Assembly (NCBI RefSeq): GCF_001029445.1
Contig: NZ_LDOT01000006.1
Coordinates: 186,001-250,000 of the forward strand
Length of the DNA stretch: 64,000 bases
Reading direction: 5' to 3'
Source: Photobacterium aquae
GTDB taxonomy: Bacteria; Pseudomonadota; Gammaproteobacteria; Enterobacterales; Vibrionaceae
Below the pieces are notes generated by a model. The model was given only the letters and a program-made list of their open reading frames with translations. It had not been told where the DNA came from and did not search any database. How positions within the stretch are numbered: position 1 is the stretch's first letter; every line of letters begins with the position of its first letter. A program made the position numbers and the translations under genes. This document shows positions 54,952 through 63,517 of the stretch, piece after piece.

Positions 54952-55056
54952 CAATCGCTTCAACCTGACTGCCAACCTGTGGCATTTTGAGCTCACTTTG
55001 ACTTTGGTGATTACGGTGGTCTGTTGGTGTCTTGCGTAGTTGGCAGCAAGTTAATC
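54946..55056 (+). other. attC-like site 2
   Basis: Begins ATTTAAC (contains stop of preceding gene), with TTAAC pairing to GTTAA (55050-55054) and CTGCCAAC pairing perfectly with GTTGGCAG (55039-55046). About 110 bp. R' box deviates from GTTRRRY. Confidence 0.6.
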
Positions 55057-55152
55057 GAGCGGTATGCGATTTGTGGACAATACGTATATCTTGGGGCTAG
55101 AATGCTCGCTCGCGGCTGCACATGAATTTCAGTCAACTTTAGAGAAAATCCG

Positions 55153-55584
55153 ATGATTGTAGAAAATGTGCTTCCTGAAAATTACGCAGAAATGCTTAAT
55201 GTTTGGGAAAATTCAGTCCGAGCAACTCATGACTTCATAACAGAAGAAGATATTGAGTTTTTTAAACCCATTATCATTGAGCAGGCTTTTCCTGCTGTCA
55301 CGTTAAGATGTGTAAAAAATGAAAGTGGTTCAATTTTAGGTTTCGTGGGTATTCACGACTCAAAAGTTGAAATGCTGTTCATCTTAAGCGAGGCAAGAGG
55401 GCAGGGTGTTGGTAAGATGCTACTGCAATACGCAATAAAGCAGTTAGGTGCAACCAAAGTCGATGTTAACGAACAAAATCCACAAGCAGTAGGTTTCTAC
55501 GAGCATATGGGTTTTAAAGTTTTTGCTCGCTCACCTCTTGATGATATGGGAAAACCTTTTCCAATTCTGCATATGACACTTTAA
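55153..55584 (+). CDS. GNAT-family N-acetyltransferase
   Basis: A 143-residue GNAT enzyme with the acetyl-CoA motif (MLFILSEARGQGVGKMLLQYAI; R-G-Q-G-V-G-K) and the C-terminal VNEQNPQAVGFYEHMGFKV. Substrate not readable; similar proteins acetylate antibiotics, peptides or small amines and are common cassette genes. Positioned after attC-like site 2. A terminator follows instead of another attC. Confidence 0.9.
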   Translation: MIVENVLPENYAEMLNVWENSVRATHDFITEEDIEFFKPIIIEQAFPAVTLRCVKNESGSILGFVGIHDSKVEMLFILSEARGQGVGKMLLQYAIKQLGATKVDVNEQNPQAVGFYEHMGFKVFARSPLDDMGKPFPILHMTL

Positions 55585-55616
55585 AGCTCGGTTTGTCGTA
55601 ACCAGTTTGCTAGAAG

Positions 55617-55649
55617 AAACGCCCAAAGCTAATAACTTTGGGCGTTTCC
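55617..55649 (+). terminator. Terminator after GNAT gene
   Basis: AAACGCCCAAAG / CTTTGGGCGTTT with CTAATAA loop. Confidence 0.75.
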
Positions 55650-55792
55650 GTTTGTTACGCAAAACAAATAATCAAGACATATATGTCATGGTTATGCCTT
55701 GTTTGTCATTTTGTTTGCGTGGTTGTCGTTACAATAATGATTGTTTCGCTGAATGTGGGATAATTAAAACAAATCATACTGAGTGTAAAGTT

Positions 55793-56452
55793 ATGGATAA
55801 GAACAACATGTTTCCCATTAAAGGTTTTAAAAACACTGTCTTATTGAAGCCACTTGTTGCTGAAAGCGACGTTATCAATGTACATGTCGGAGAGTATAGC
55901 TATTACAGTGATTTTGAAGACCCGACAAGTTTTTTAACGAAGAATGTTTTGTACAACTTTGGTATTTCAGGTAACTCACTTTATATCGGAAAATTTTGTG
56001 CATTTGCTAACGGCGTTCAGTTCATAATGCCTGACGCTAATCATGCCACTTCGGGTATTACTACCTATCCATTTGCTGTTTTTGGTGGTAAATGGGCAGA
56101 AGCTTTGCCGCTGTCAGACTACCCATTTAAAAAGTACAAAGATACTGTTATAGGAAATGATGTTTGGTTAGGTTATGACGTTACTGTTATGCCCGGAGTG
56201 TCCATCGGCCATGGTTCAATTATTGGTTCTAAATCAGTAGTATCAACAGATATCCCACCATTTAGCATAGCGGTTGGCAATCCTGCAAAGGTAGTTAAGA
56301 CTAGGTTTAATGATGTTGACCAAGAAATACTACTGAGGCTTGCATGGTGGGATTGGGATGTTGAAACGATTGAACAAGCAATGCCAATTTTGGTAAAAGG
56401 TGACATACCTAGTTTGCTGGAATTTGCTATCCAAAATGGATTGGCAGAATAG
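55793..56452 (+). CDS. CatB/Vat-type xenobiotic O-acetyltransferase
   Basis: A 219-residue left-handed beta-helix (hexapeptide) acetyltransferase of the CatB-like group (chloramphenicol/streptogramin acetyltransferases and relatives). Motifs: SLYIGKFCAFANGVQFIM, DANHATSGITTYPF (catalytic His), TVIGNDVWLGYDVTVMPGVS, IGHGSIIGSKSVVSTDIPPF and AVGNPAKVVKTRF. The ATG at 55793 was chosen (MDKNNMFPIKGF); the longer frame is not family-like. V. cholerae carries a catB gene in its superintegron, so a cassette origin fits. Resistance is possible but not shown; many relatives have no drug activity. Confidence 0.88.
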   Translation: MDKNNMFPIKGFKNTVLLKPLVAESDVINVHVGEYSYYSDFEDPTSFLTKNVLYNFGISGNSLYIGKFCAFANGVQFIMPDANHATSGITTYPFAVFGGKWAEALPLSDYPFKKYKDTVIGNDVWLGYDVTVMPGVSIGHGSIIGSKSVVSTDIPPFSIAVGNPAKVVKTRFNDVDQEILLRLAWWDWDVETIEQAMPILVKGDIPSLLEFAIQNGLAE

Positions 56453-56608
56453 GTGCTAAGTATCATGAAATCGTGAATGTTGTACGTCGTGGCATTAAAA
56501 GCCATCTACCGATTCGATGAAATTTCAGCTGTGCGTTTCAATATACTAATGGGTGTGTTGTTTGTGGTGGTAGATACAATTCGTCGATTTGAACCTACCA
56601 AATAATTT

Positions 56609-56947
56609 TCAGTCCATTCGGGTAATAAAGGTTTGCTCGTCATCGACAAAAGCCACAAAACCGCCGTGATAGATAAATACCCGACCACGCCCCTCAACTA
56701 GACAGGCAAGCTGTGGGTTCAAATCTTCTTCATTATCCTGGCTTTGAAAAGTACCGGTATCGGTGATTACGCCGCTGAGCGTAGGTAAATACCCATAAGT
56801 GCGCTTGGCTTGGTCAATTAGGCTCAATTCGCTGGCGGTAGAGAAACAAGAGGGAATCGCACCCGCATCTTCGATAAATAGCGTTTTCAGTTCTTCAAAA
56901 GCTGTAATCACCAGCCAGTCGATGCCGTTAACATGATGGATAAACAT
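56609..56947 (-). CDS. Hypothetical protein
   Basis: A 112-residue soluble, acidic protein (MFIHHVNGIDWLVI, CLVEGRGRVFIYHGGFVAFVD). No family recognised. ATG at 56947 preferred (GAG-type site just upstream). Single gene at the edge of the accessory segment. Confidence 0.6.
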   Translation of the reverse strand: MFIHHVNGIDWLVITAFEELKTLFIEDAGAIPSCFSTASELSLIDQAKRTYGYLPTLSGVITDTGTFQSQDNEEDLNPQLACLVEGRGRVFIYHGGFVAFVDDEQTFITRMD

Positions 56948-57109
56948 AGAGTTTCTCAGTAATTCTGGTGCGGAGATTTTATCACTATCAGGGGGCAACG
57001 TAGTAGGGATTTAGTTGATAAAGGCGGTAATTCCGTGCTACTTCCGACCATTCACTAGGCTACTTGAAACTCGCTTCTGTCCAGCGAGATGTTATCGATA
57101 AAGAGAAGA

Positions 57110-57138
57110 GTGCCCAAAGTGACTGACCTTTGGGCGTT
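57110..57138. terminator. Hairpin downstream of hexapeptide acetyltransferase gene
   Basis: GCCCAAAG / CTTTGGGC with 8-base loop, similar in sequence to the terminator at 55617; weak T-run. Confidence 0.5.
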
Positions 57139-57146
57139 TCTGCATT

Positions 57147-57713
57147 TTAGGCGTCGGCTGAATTTTCATGAATAACGCGGATCAACTTCGCGGGAGTGCC
57201 ACCGTAAAGAGAGTCGGGCGGCACATCGGCATTGACCACTGAGTTAGCCGCAATTACCGACCGCGCGCCGATAGTTACGCCTTGATTGATAACAACATTG
57301 CCGCCAATCCACACATCATCTTCGATGGTTATCGGTGCACAGCTGGTTTCCCAGTTGCGACGTCTGCGATAGTCAAGAGGGTGGCTGGCGCAGTAGAATT
57401 GGGTGTTTGGCCCGATTAACACATTGTTTCCGATAGTGATTTTCGCGCCATCCAACATCGTGACATTCATGTTGATGAAGGTTTTGTCGCCTATAAAAAT
57501 AGTCTTACCGAATTCACAGTAGAACGGGGAGCGGATAATGCTAGAAGCGGAAATGTTGCCCATTAATTGTTCGAGTAGTTCGCCCCGTTTAGATTCATCA
57601 ATGGTTTGATTAATAGTCATCAACAGGTTGGCTGCGTTGTCGCGAATGTGGTTGATGCCTTGATCTCCGCCATCGAAGTCTTCGCCTGCGAGCATCTTTT
57701 CGAATTCGGTCAT
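57147..57713 (-). CDS. Maltose/galactoside O-acetyltransferase-type hexapeptide protein
   Basis: A 188-residue hexapeptide-repeat acetyltransferase of the Maa/NodL/LacA family: MTEFEKMLAGEDFD start, YCEFGKTIFIGDKTFINMNV, GPNTQFYCASHPLD (catalytic His), DDVWIGGNVVINQGVTIG and YGGTPAKLIRVI. It should acetylate sugars with acetyl-CoA. Length is normal. Not obviously a cassette gene. Confidence 0.9.
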   Translation of the reverse strand: MTEFEKMLAGEDFDGGDQGINHIRDNAANLLMTINQTIDESKRGELLEQLMGNISASSIIRSPFYCEFGKTIFIGDKTFINMNVTMLDGAKITIGNNVLIGPNTQFYCASHPLDYRRRRNWETSCAPITIEDDVWIGGNVVINQGVTIGARSVIAANSVVNADVPPDSLYGGTPAKLIRVIHENSADA

Positions 57714-57823
57714 TTTTTCTAATTTGTCCGTTATTGAGAATGCATCAGCATAATATTATTCGGCCTGATATTCATCAGTTGATTGAAACCTCTGCTTACT
57801 CTGGTACGCATGGCTTTGATCAT

Positions 57824-58432
57824 TTAGGCGGTTTGCCTCAAGCGCTGCCATGCGGCACACAGTTGGCGGAACCGGTCATTGTCGCCATTGGGGCGGTCAG
57901 GATGCCAGCGCAGGGCCAAGCGGCGCCATTGGCGGCGTATGGTCTCTGATGATGCATCGGGCTCTAGGTCGAGCGAGGCCAGATCGGCATTGCGCGCGTC
58001 GACAGAGTAACAGCCCGTTATGTTGCCTGAGCCATCAATATGGTGCTGGTAACGTTGCCAGAAGTGATCCAGTAGCTTATCTATCTCATGGTTATCGGTG
58101 TTGTAATGCGTCCAGTTGAGATAATAATCGGCGAGTGGGTCGTCGATAGCCGGTAATGGGCCATCTGCGGTGGAGGAGAGCTCAATCTGCATGGATGAAA
58201 TAGAGAGCCACTGTTGGGGAAGCAATAGTTCCCTAAGCTGAAATAGGGCATTCATGATCAAGAAGTTGGCTTTGAATAGGTCTTGCAGCGGATCGTCGTC
58301 AAGGGAACCGAGAAGATCTTTTTCGCGCAATGCGGTAGCCAGAGTATGGATTTTCCACCCCTGTGGTTGCTGCTGTAACAGGCTCATAAGAGGCCAGGTG
58401 AGCGGATTGTCTGTTTGATGGGGCTGAGTCAT
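57824..58432 (-). CDS. DnaJ-related protein
   Basis: A 202-residue protein with an N-terminal DNAJ-related domain (NPLTWPLMSLLQQQPQGW, LFKANFLIMNALFQLRE) and a C-terminal J domain of which helices II-III are clear: ETIRRQWRRLALRWHPDRP with the HPD motif. It would stimulate an Hsp70. ATG at 58432 (MTQPHQTDN) matches the family; no clear ribosome site. It is 14 kb from the two divergent Hsp70-like genes; a link is possible but not shown. Confidence 0.88.
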   Translation of the reverse strand: MTQPHQTDNPLTWPLMSLLQQQPQGWKIHTLATALREKDLLGSLDDDPLQDLFKANFLIMNALFQLRELLLPQQWLSISSMQIELSSTADGPLPAIDDPLADYYLNWTHYNTDNHEIDKLLDHFWQRYQHHIDGSGNITGCYSVDARNADLASLDLEPDASSETIRRQWRRLALRWHPDRPNGDNDRFRQLCAAWQRLRQTA

Positions 58433-58540
58433 AGGAAGTGGCAGTAAGCGATAAGAGAGAGGCAGACTAACAAAAAGAAAAAAGGCCATCAAATGATGGC
58501 CTTATTAATCAGTACTTTTGTTCAGTCTCTACACAATGAC

Positions 58541-59833
58541 TTATTGTGCCAGTGAGTAGAAGATTGCTGAAATAGAAATCAGACCGATAATCACAACAAA
58601 TACGTTGCTGATTGCACCAGAGTACTGGCGCATAGACGGTACTTTCTTGATTGCGTACATTGGCATGATGAATAGCAGCATGGCGATAACTGGGCCGCCT
58701 AGGCTTTCGATCATACCCAAGATGCTTGGGTTGATAGTGGCAACAGCCCAAGTTGTCAGTAGCATGAATACAGCGGTGATAGTGTTCAGCGTTTTAGAGC
58801 TAACTTCTTTACCGTTGCTGCGAGCAACTTTCAGCATCAAACCATTTAGACCTTCACTTGCGCCAAGGTAGTGGCCAAGGAATGACTTGGTGATAGCAAT
58901 GATAGCAACGATAGGCGCTGCATAAGCAATCATAGGTGTCTGGAAGTGGTTAGACAGGTAAGTCAGGATAGATACGTTCTGTGCTTTGGCTTCTGCAAGG
59001 TTAGCAGGAGACAGGCTCAGCACACAGCTGAACACGAAGAACATAACAGTTACGACCATCATTACGTGGCTGCGAGCCAGAATGCGTGAACACTGTTTTT
59101 CTGCATCCGCACCGTACTCTTTTTGCTTGGCAACAGCAAAAGAAGAGATCACTGGTGAGTGGTTGAATGAGAAAACCATAACAGGAAGGATTAGCCAAAC
59201 TGCCATGAAAATGGTAGTTACACCGCCATCAGCTGGGATGATGTTGTCGAAGATAGCACCGTTCCAGTAAGGAACTAGGTATAGTGCTAGCATAACCAAA
59301 ACCGCAACAAACGGGAAAACCAGCACGCTCATTGCTTTTACGATTAGCTGCTCACCTAGACGAACAATCGCCATTAGGCCAACAATTAGCATCAGCGCCA
59401 ACCAGATACGGGCTGGTGGTTCGATACCTAGTTGGTATTGCATGAAGCTTTCTACAGTGTTGGTCAGTGCAACGCTGTATACCAGCAAAATTGGGTAAAT
59501 CGCAAAAAAGTAAAGCAAAGTGATGACTTTACCCATGCCGGCACCAAAGTGTTCTTCAACAACTTCAGTAATGTCAGCGCCCGGGTTGGAGCTAGATAGC
59601 ACGAAACGAGTCATACCACGGTGTGCGAAGTATGTCATTGGCAGTGCTAGAATCGCCATAACGAGTAGTGGGATCAAACCACCCACACCAGCGTTGATTG
59701 GCAGGAATAGCGTACCGGCACCTACAGCCGTACCGTATAGGCCAAGAACCCATACTGTATCGCTTTTACTCCAGCCAAGTTTGGCTTTTGATGTTGTTTG
59801 TGATTGAACAGTATTGTTTTTCACAGTGTCCAT
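58541..59833 (-). CDS. Serine/threonine transporter, HAAAP family (SdaC-like)
   Basis: A 430-residue permease with 11 hydrophobic segments. LGLYGTAVGAGTLFLPINAG is the family's unwound first helix, and SFNHSPVISSFAVAK, TKSFLGHYLGASEGLN and LGGPVIAMLLF are conserved in SdaC/TdcC. Probably a serine:proton symporter. AAAAGGAG lies 9 bases before the ATG at 59833, so that start is better than the ATG directly abutting it at 59842. Single gene. Confidence 0.88.
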   Translation of the reverse strand: MDTVKNNTVQSQTTSKAKLGWSKSDTVWVLGLYGTAVGAGTLFLPINAGVGGLIPLLVMAILALPMTYFAHRGMTRFVLSSSNPGADITEVVEEHFGAGMGKVITLLYFFAIYPILLVYSVALTNTVESFMQYQLGIEPPARIWLALMLIVGLMAIVRLGEQLIVKAMSVLVFPFVAVLVMLALYLVPYWNGAIFDNIIPADGGVTTIFMAVWLILPVMVFSFNHSPVISSFAVAKQKEYGADAEKQCSRILARSHVMMVVTVMFFVFSCVLSLSPANLAEAKAQNVSILTYLSNHFQTPMIAYAAPIVAIIAITKSFLGHYLGASEGLNGLMLKVARSNGKEVSSKTLNTITAVFMLLTTWAVATINPSILGMIESLGGPVIAMLLFIMPMYAIKKVPSMRQYSGAISNVFVVIIGLISISAIFYSLAQ

Positions 59834-60422
59834 TATGGACATCTCCTTTTAAGGTATGTGTATATATAGCCCTCAAAGGGTTCTCGCTGTGTTTCTTCCT
59901 TGCTTTGCCGCTAGTTTGCAATAGACGACAAAGGAATATGAGCAGAAAGCTGAACCGGCTTCAGCCAGTCAGATGGAACGGTAAGAAGCAATATGAGAGG
60001 GAATGATCTGGAAAATCATTCATGACGTCCTAATTCGATTGGTGCTCTATCCATGCAGTTCAAAGCTACTTATTATTTTCCTGCCCGATATCTCTAAATA
60101 TTTAACCTTTAAATCTACAAATGGAACCCTAGATAGGACGGCGGCAAGTATAGGGGATTATCCGTACTTCAACTATGGAATTTATCTCTTGGCTGGTCTG
60201 TTTGCGCAAATAACATGCATATGTGTTGAACCCTAATCATTAGTGCTAACGGCAAATATAATCAAAAATAACGGTTTGTTAAGCACTTCGCGGGATTGTG
60301 AAGATTTAACTAAAAATGCGCCAAAAAACAAGTTGGTCGGAAAAAGGGCTTAAAGCGGGGATAAAGATAAGAAAACGGGAGGCGAATGCCTCCCGTTAGA
60401 TTGAGATCGTGTCACTCTGCGG
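59834..60422. other. Gene-less region upstream of serine transporter
   Basis: About 590 bp. Contains a small perfect hairpin (GCTGAA-CCGGC-TTCAGC, 59949-59965) in the probable leader of the transporter mRNA and the terminator of yajQ at the far end. No gene or known riboswitch recognised. Confidence 0.45.
60367..60397 (-). terminator. Terminator of yajQ
   Basis: On the minus strand AACGGGAGGC / GCCTCCCGTT with ATTC loop followed by TTCTT. Confidence 0.85.
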
Positions 60423-60905
60423 TTAGTCGCGGAAGTTTTCGAACTGGAATGGCTGGCCCATATCTGCTTCGCGTAGCAGAGCCATAACCGCTTGCAGGTC
60501 GTCGCGCTTCTTGCCTGTTGCACGCACTTTGTCGCCTTGGATGGCTGCCTGAACTTTGATTTTGCTGTCTTTGATTAGCTTAACCACTTTCTTGGCGGTC
60601 AGGCTGTCGATACCTTGCTTGAACTGAACTTCCTGGTAGAACGTCTTGCCTGAGTGAACAATGTCTTTAAGTTCCATTGCTCGGGCATCAACACCACGCT
60701 TGGAGAGGTTGTTGCGCAAGATATCCATCATCTGGTTGATTTGGAAGTCTGACTCGGCACTCACTTTAACGAGTTCTTTGTTGATGCTGAATTCGGCATC
60801 AACATTACGGAAATCAAAACGGGTTGCCAGTTCGCGGTTGGAGTTATCAACGGCGTTTTTTAGTTCGACGGTATTTACTTCAGAAACAATGTCAAAAGAT
60901 GGCAT
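60423..60905 (-). CDS. yajQ: YajQ-family nucleotide/c-di-GMP-binding protein
   Basis: A 160-residue protein closely matching YajQ ([63 protein letters not shown]). Related proteins in other bacteria bind cyclic di-GMP and act as transcription co-regulators; others are described as UPF0234. Single domain pair, no membrane segment. In a window with several GGDEF genes this is a plausible effector, but no direct link is visible. AGGA site before the ATG. Confidence 0.95.
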   Translation of the reverse strand: MPSFDIVSEVNTVELKNAVDNSNRELATRFDFRNVDAEFSINKELVKVSAESDFQINQMMDILRNNLSKRGVDARAMELKDIVHSGKTFYQEVQFKQGIDSLTAKKVVKLIKDSKIKVQAAIQGDKVRATGKKRDDLQAVMALLREADMGQPFQFENFRD

Positions 60906-60925
60906 TGGAAAATCCTAGTTCGTTA

Positions 60926-60954
60926 GAGAAAAGCCCAGTCATTAGCCACTGGGC
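60926..60954 (-). terminator. Terminator of DAHP synthase gene
   Basis: GCCCAGT / ACTGGGC (minus) with 8-base loop followed by TTTTC. Confidence 0.78.
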
Positions 60955-60963
60955 AAATAGTCA

Positions 60964-62025
60964 TTATTGATTATTGGCGCGTTTTACCGCGCTGGCTAGC
61001 ATATCCAGCATGGTGACGGTATCTGCCCAGTGGATACAAGGGTCTGTAATAGACTGGCCATAGGTTAGCTGGTCAAGCTGGGTTGGATCAACTGCCTGAT
61101 TGCCTTCTTCGATGAAGCTCTCGGCCATGATGCCGGCAATATAGCGGCTGCCGCTTTCAAGCTGCTGGCAGATATCGGCAGCAACGTCCAACTGGCGCTT
61201 GTGCTGTTTCTGGCAGTTACCGTGGCTAAAGTCGACGATCAGTCGTTCAGGCAAGCCAAACTCGCCGATAGTCGTACAGGCTGTTTCAACATCACTGGCA
61301 TGGTAGTTCGGCATCTTGCCGCCGCGTAGGATAACGTGCCCATAAGGGTTGCCGGATGTACGGTAGATAGTCATCTCACCATTTTTAGACGGCGAGCAAA
61401 AGATATGTGGTTCGCGTGTTGCCCGAATTGCATCAACGGCGATTTTGATATTGCCGTCTGTGCCGTTTTTGAACCCGACAGGGCAGGAAAGTGCCGAAGC
61501 CATTTCACGGTGGATTTGAGATTCGGTGGTGCGTGCGCCAATAGCGCCCCATGAAATAAGGTCGGCGATGTACTGACCGGTGATCATATCCAGAAATTCG
61601 GTAGCAGTGGGCATGCCAAGTTGGTTGATATCCACCAATAGCTTACGGGCAGTATGCAGGCCTTTGACCAGATCTAGGCTGCCGTCGAGGTTAGGGTCGG
61701 AAACCAGCCCTTTCCAGCCAACTACCGTACGTGGCTTTTCGAAATAGGTACGCATGACGATAAAAAGCTCGTCATTGTATTTCTTTTGCATATCAAGCAG
61801 GCGCTTGGCGTAATCTAGGGCGGCGTCTGGATCGTGCACCGAACAAGGGCCAACGATCACCAGAAGACGCGAGTCATTCCCGGTTAAAATCGCTTCAACT
61901 TGGCGACGGGCGCTGGCAATATGCTGCGCTATTTCATCGGTTGTAGGGTAAGCGGCTTCAACCTCTGCAGGCGTTGGCATTGGGCCAAGGCTGACCGTGC
62001 GGAGTTCATCTGTTTTCATTGGCAT
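60964..62025 (-). CDS. aroH: 3-deoxy-7-phosphoheptulonate synthase (AroH-type)
   Basis: A 353-residue class I DAHP synthase that condenses phosphoenolpyruvate and erythrose 4-phosphate, the first shikimate step. Motifs: LLVIVGPCSVHDPDAALDYA, MRTYFEKPRTVVGWKGL, SWGAIGARTTESQIHREM, SCPVGFKNGTDG, YRTSGNPYGHVILRGGK and VDFSHGNCQKQHKRQL. It follows E. coli AroH (Trp-sensitive) more closely than AroG or AroF, for example GNPYGH and GNCQKQH; the feedback ligand is inferred. Start ATG at 62025 has AGG upstream; the next in-frame ATG (MKTDEL) is possible. Confidence 0.92.
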   Translation of the reverse strand: MPMKTDELRTVSLGPMPTPAEVEAAYPTTDEIAQHIASARRQVEAILTGNDSRLLVIVGPCSVHDPDAALDYAKRLLDMQKKYNDELFIVMRTYFEKPRTVVGWKGLVSDPNLDGSLDLVKGLHTARKLLVDINQLGMPTATEFLDMITGQYIADLISWGAIGARTTESQIHREMASALSCPVGFKNGTDGNIKIAVDAIRATREPHIFCSPSKNGEMTIYRTSGNPYGHVILRGGKMPNYHASDVETACTTIGEFGLPERLIVDFSHGNCQKQHKRQLDVAADICQQLESGSRYIAGIMAESFIEEGNQAVDPTQLDQLTYGQSITDPCIHWADTVTMLDMLASAVKRANNQ

Positions 62026-62524
62026 ATTCGTTGCCTATCTCGGTGTTACAAAATTAATGACGCGTAAAGATAGCCCAATTGTCGGCAGGAATAAACCAAA
62101 CTTGTGATTTAGCTTAATTTTTTATTTGGTTTTATGCAGCCAACACACTGATTTTAGCAAGCAAGTTCATGATTCGATGCTTTTTTAGACGTTTAATGAG
62201 TGGTTGCATGCATTTTCTTGCGATATAGATGCAAAACAAATGCATAAGCATTGTTTTGTCTCCGAGGCAACTTGCACCAAATGCTATGTCTAGGTATGTT
62301 GAGGTTGCCGCTGTTTTGCATGAATCTCCTGTCGGATTGCAATACAGCAAACATGGAAGTGTTACAGCTCGTGCGCAAGGATCATTGCCCGTATTGCGAT
62401 TGTTGGTGAGCATATGCGGTGATTGGCGCGGCAATGCCCCCTTGCCAGATATAACCTCTTCCTGATTAGCCCTGTCCTTAAGCCTGCCTTTGTGCAGCCT
62501 TTACTGAAGTAGTAGCGGTGCGTT
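62026..62524. other. Intergenic region between aroH and the PpsA-like gene
   Basis: About 500 bp with divergent promoters. No TrpR or TyrR box was identified by eye. A 100-codon minus-strand frame at 62132-62434 lacks a ribosome site and family features. Confidence 0.4.
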
Positions 62525-63406
62525 ATGACAAACAGTGTTCAGTCAGATATACAGTTAAAAAAAGTAGTGTGTTCAACAGTGCAACTGGGGAAGGAAAACT
62601 ATCCGGTAGGAATGCTCTCGCTGGATGGATTGGTTCAAGAGGTGGGTATGCATCCTTATGCGATAGCATATCCCGAACAATTGCCTGGTTCTACCCAGCA
62701 ACAGCTATTGGCGCAAACCGAGAATAGCCCTGCGGAGTTTTGGGTAGAGGCAATAGCCCAGAAAATTATCCGCACGGCAGAGCAGTATGGTGAAGAACCG
62801 TTGCTGGTCTGTCTGAGCGGCGCAGACTCCCACCAGCGCAAGGGATTGCTGGGAGCCGAAATGGAAGAGTTAGAGATTAACCCGCTGATTGGTCTGCGTG
62901 GTGTTTCTCGCTTTGCTGAACAAAGTCGACGTAAGGCCTTTGAACTGGAATGCGAAGCGGTTAAACGAGCCCAATCCAAGCTGGGGAGTACCGGTATAGA
63001 GTTGGTGCTACCTTTTGTTCGTACCTTTAGCGAAGCGGCGACAGTCTGTGATTTATTGGCAGAGCAAGGATTAGCACGCGGAGTGGGCGGGTTGAAAATA
63101 CATTTGTGTGCCCAGCTACCAGCCAATGCGTTGCTGGCGGAAACGTTCTTGCAATATTTTGATGGTGTAGTGGTTGATATTGACCAATTGGCCCAGTTTG
63201 CGCTGGGGCTTGATGAATCACATCCCAAGCTCGACTATTTATATGATGATCGCAATGAGGCCATTTTACTTTTGGTTAGGCAGTTACTATTGGCGACTCA
63301 CGCTGTAAATAAACCGTGTTCCATTGTAAGTCGCCATATCACAACATCGGCACATTTGCAGTCATGGCTGAAAGATCATGGTGTTTCATCGGTAATGACA
63401 CCTTAG
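62525..63406 (+). CDS. Stand-alone PEP-utilising TIM-barrel domain (PpsA C-terminal-like)
   Basis: A 293-residue protein equivalent to the C-terminal barrel of phosphoenolpyruvate synthase: EINPLIGLRGVSRFAEQSRR, ELECEAVKRAQSKLG, IELVLPFVRTFSEAATV, GGLKIHLCAQLPANALLAE, YFDGVVVDIDQLAQFALGLD and DDRNEAILLLVRQLL align with PpsA. It lacks the ATP-grasp and phospho-His domains. The catalytic loop ICGQGPSD of PpsA is replaced by IVSRHITTS, so the catalytic Cys is absent and PEP synthesis is unlikely. The first about 60 residues are separate. Might be a regulatory or PEP-binding paralogue. Confidence 0.82.
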   Translation: MTNSVQSDIQLKKVVCSTVQLGKENYPVGMLSLDGLVQEVGMHPYAIAYPEQLPGSTQQQLLAQTENSPAEFWVEAIAQKIIRTAEQYGEEPLLVCLSGADSHQRKGLLGAEMEELEINPLIGLRGVSRFAEQSRRKAFELECEAVKRAQSKLGSTGIELVLPFVRTFSEAATVCDLLAEQGLARGVGGLKIHLCAQLPANALLAETFLQYFDGVVVDIDQLAQFALGLDESHPKLDYLYDDRNEAILLLVRQLLLATHAVNKPCSIVSRHITTSAHLQSWLKDHGVSSVMTP

Positions 63407-63453
63407 TGATGTTTGGGCAGCTGCGGTAAGTGGCGAAGATAACCCCTGAATGA

Positions 63454-63479
63454 GAAAAACCGGCAGTAGCCGGTTTTTA
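63454..63479. terminator. Terminator after PpsA-like gene
   Basis: AAAAACCGGC / GCCGGTTTTT with AGTA loop. Confidence 0.92.
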
Positions 63480-63517
63480 TTTGCATTGGATCATGCGGGA
63501 TCATTGATGATCCTGCT

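Noticed and set aside
60003..60236. 77-codon frame upstream of the serine transporter
   Set aside because: No ribosome site and no recognisable features.
62132..62434. 100-codon minus-strand frame as a gene
   Set aside because: Random-looking composition, no ribosome site; lies in a promoter region.
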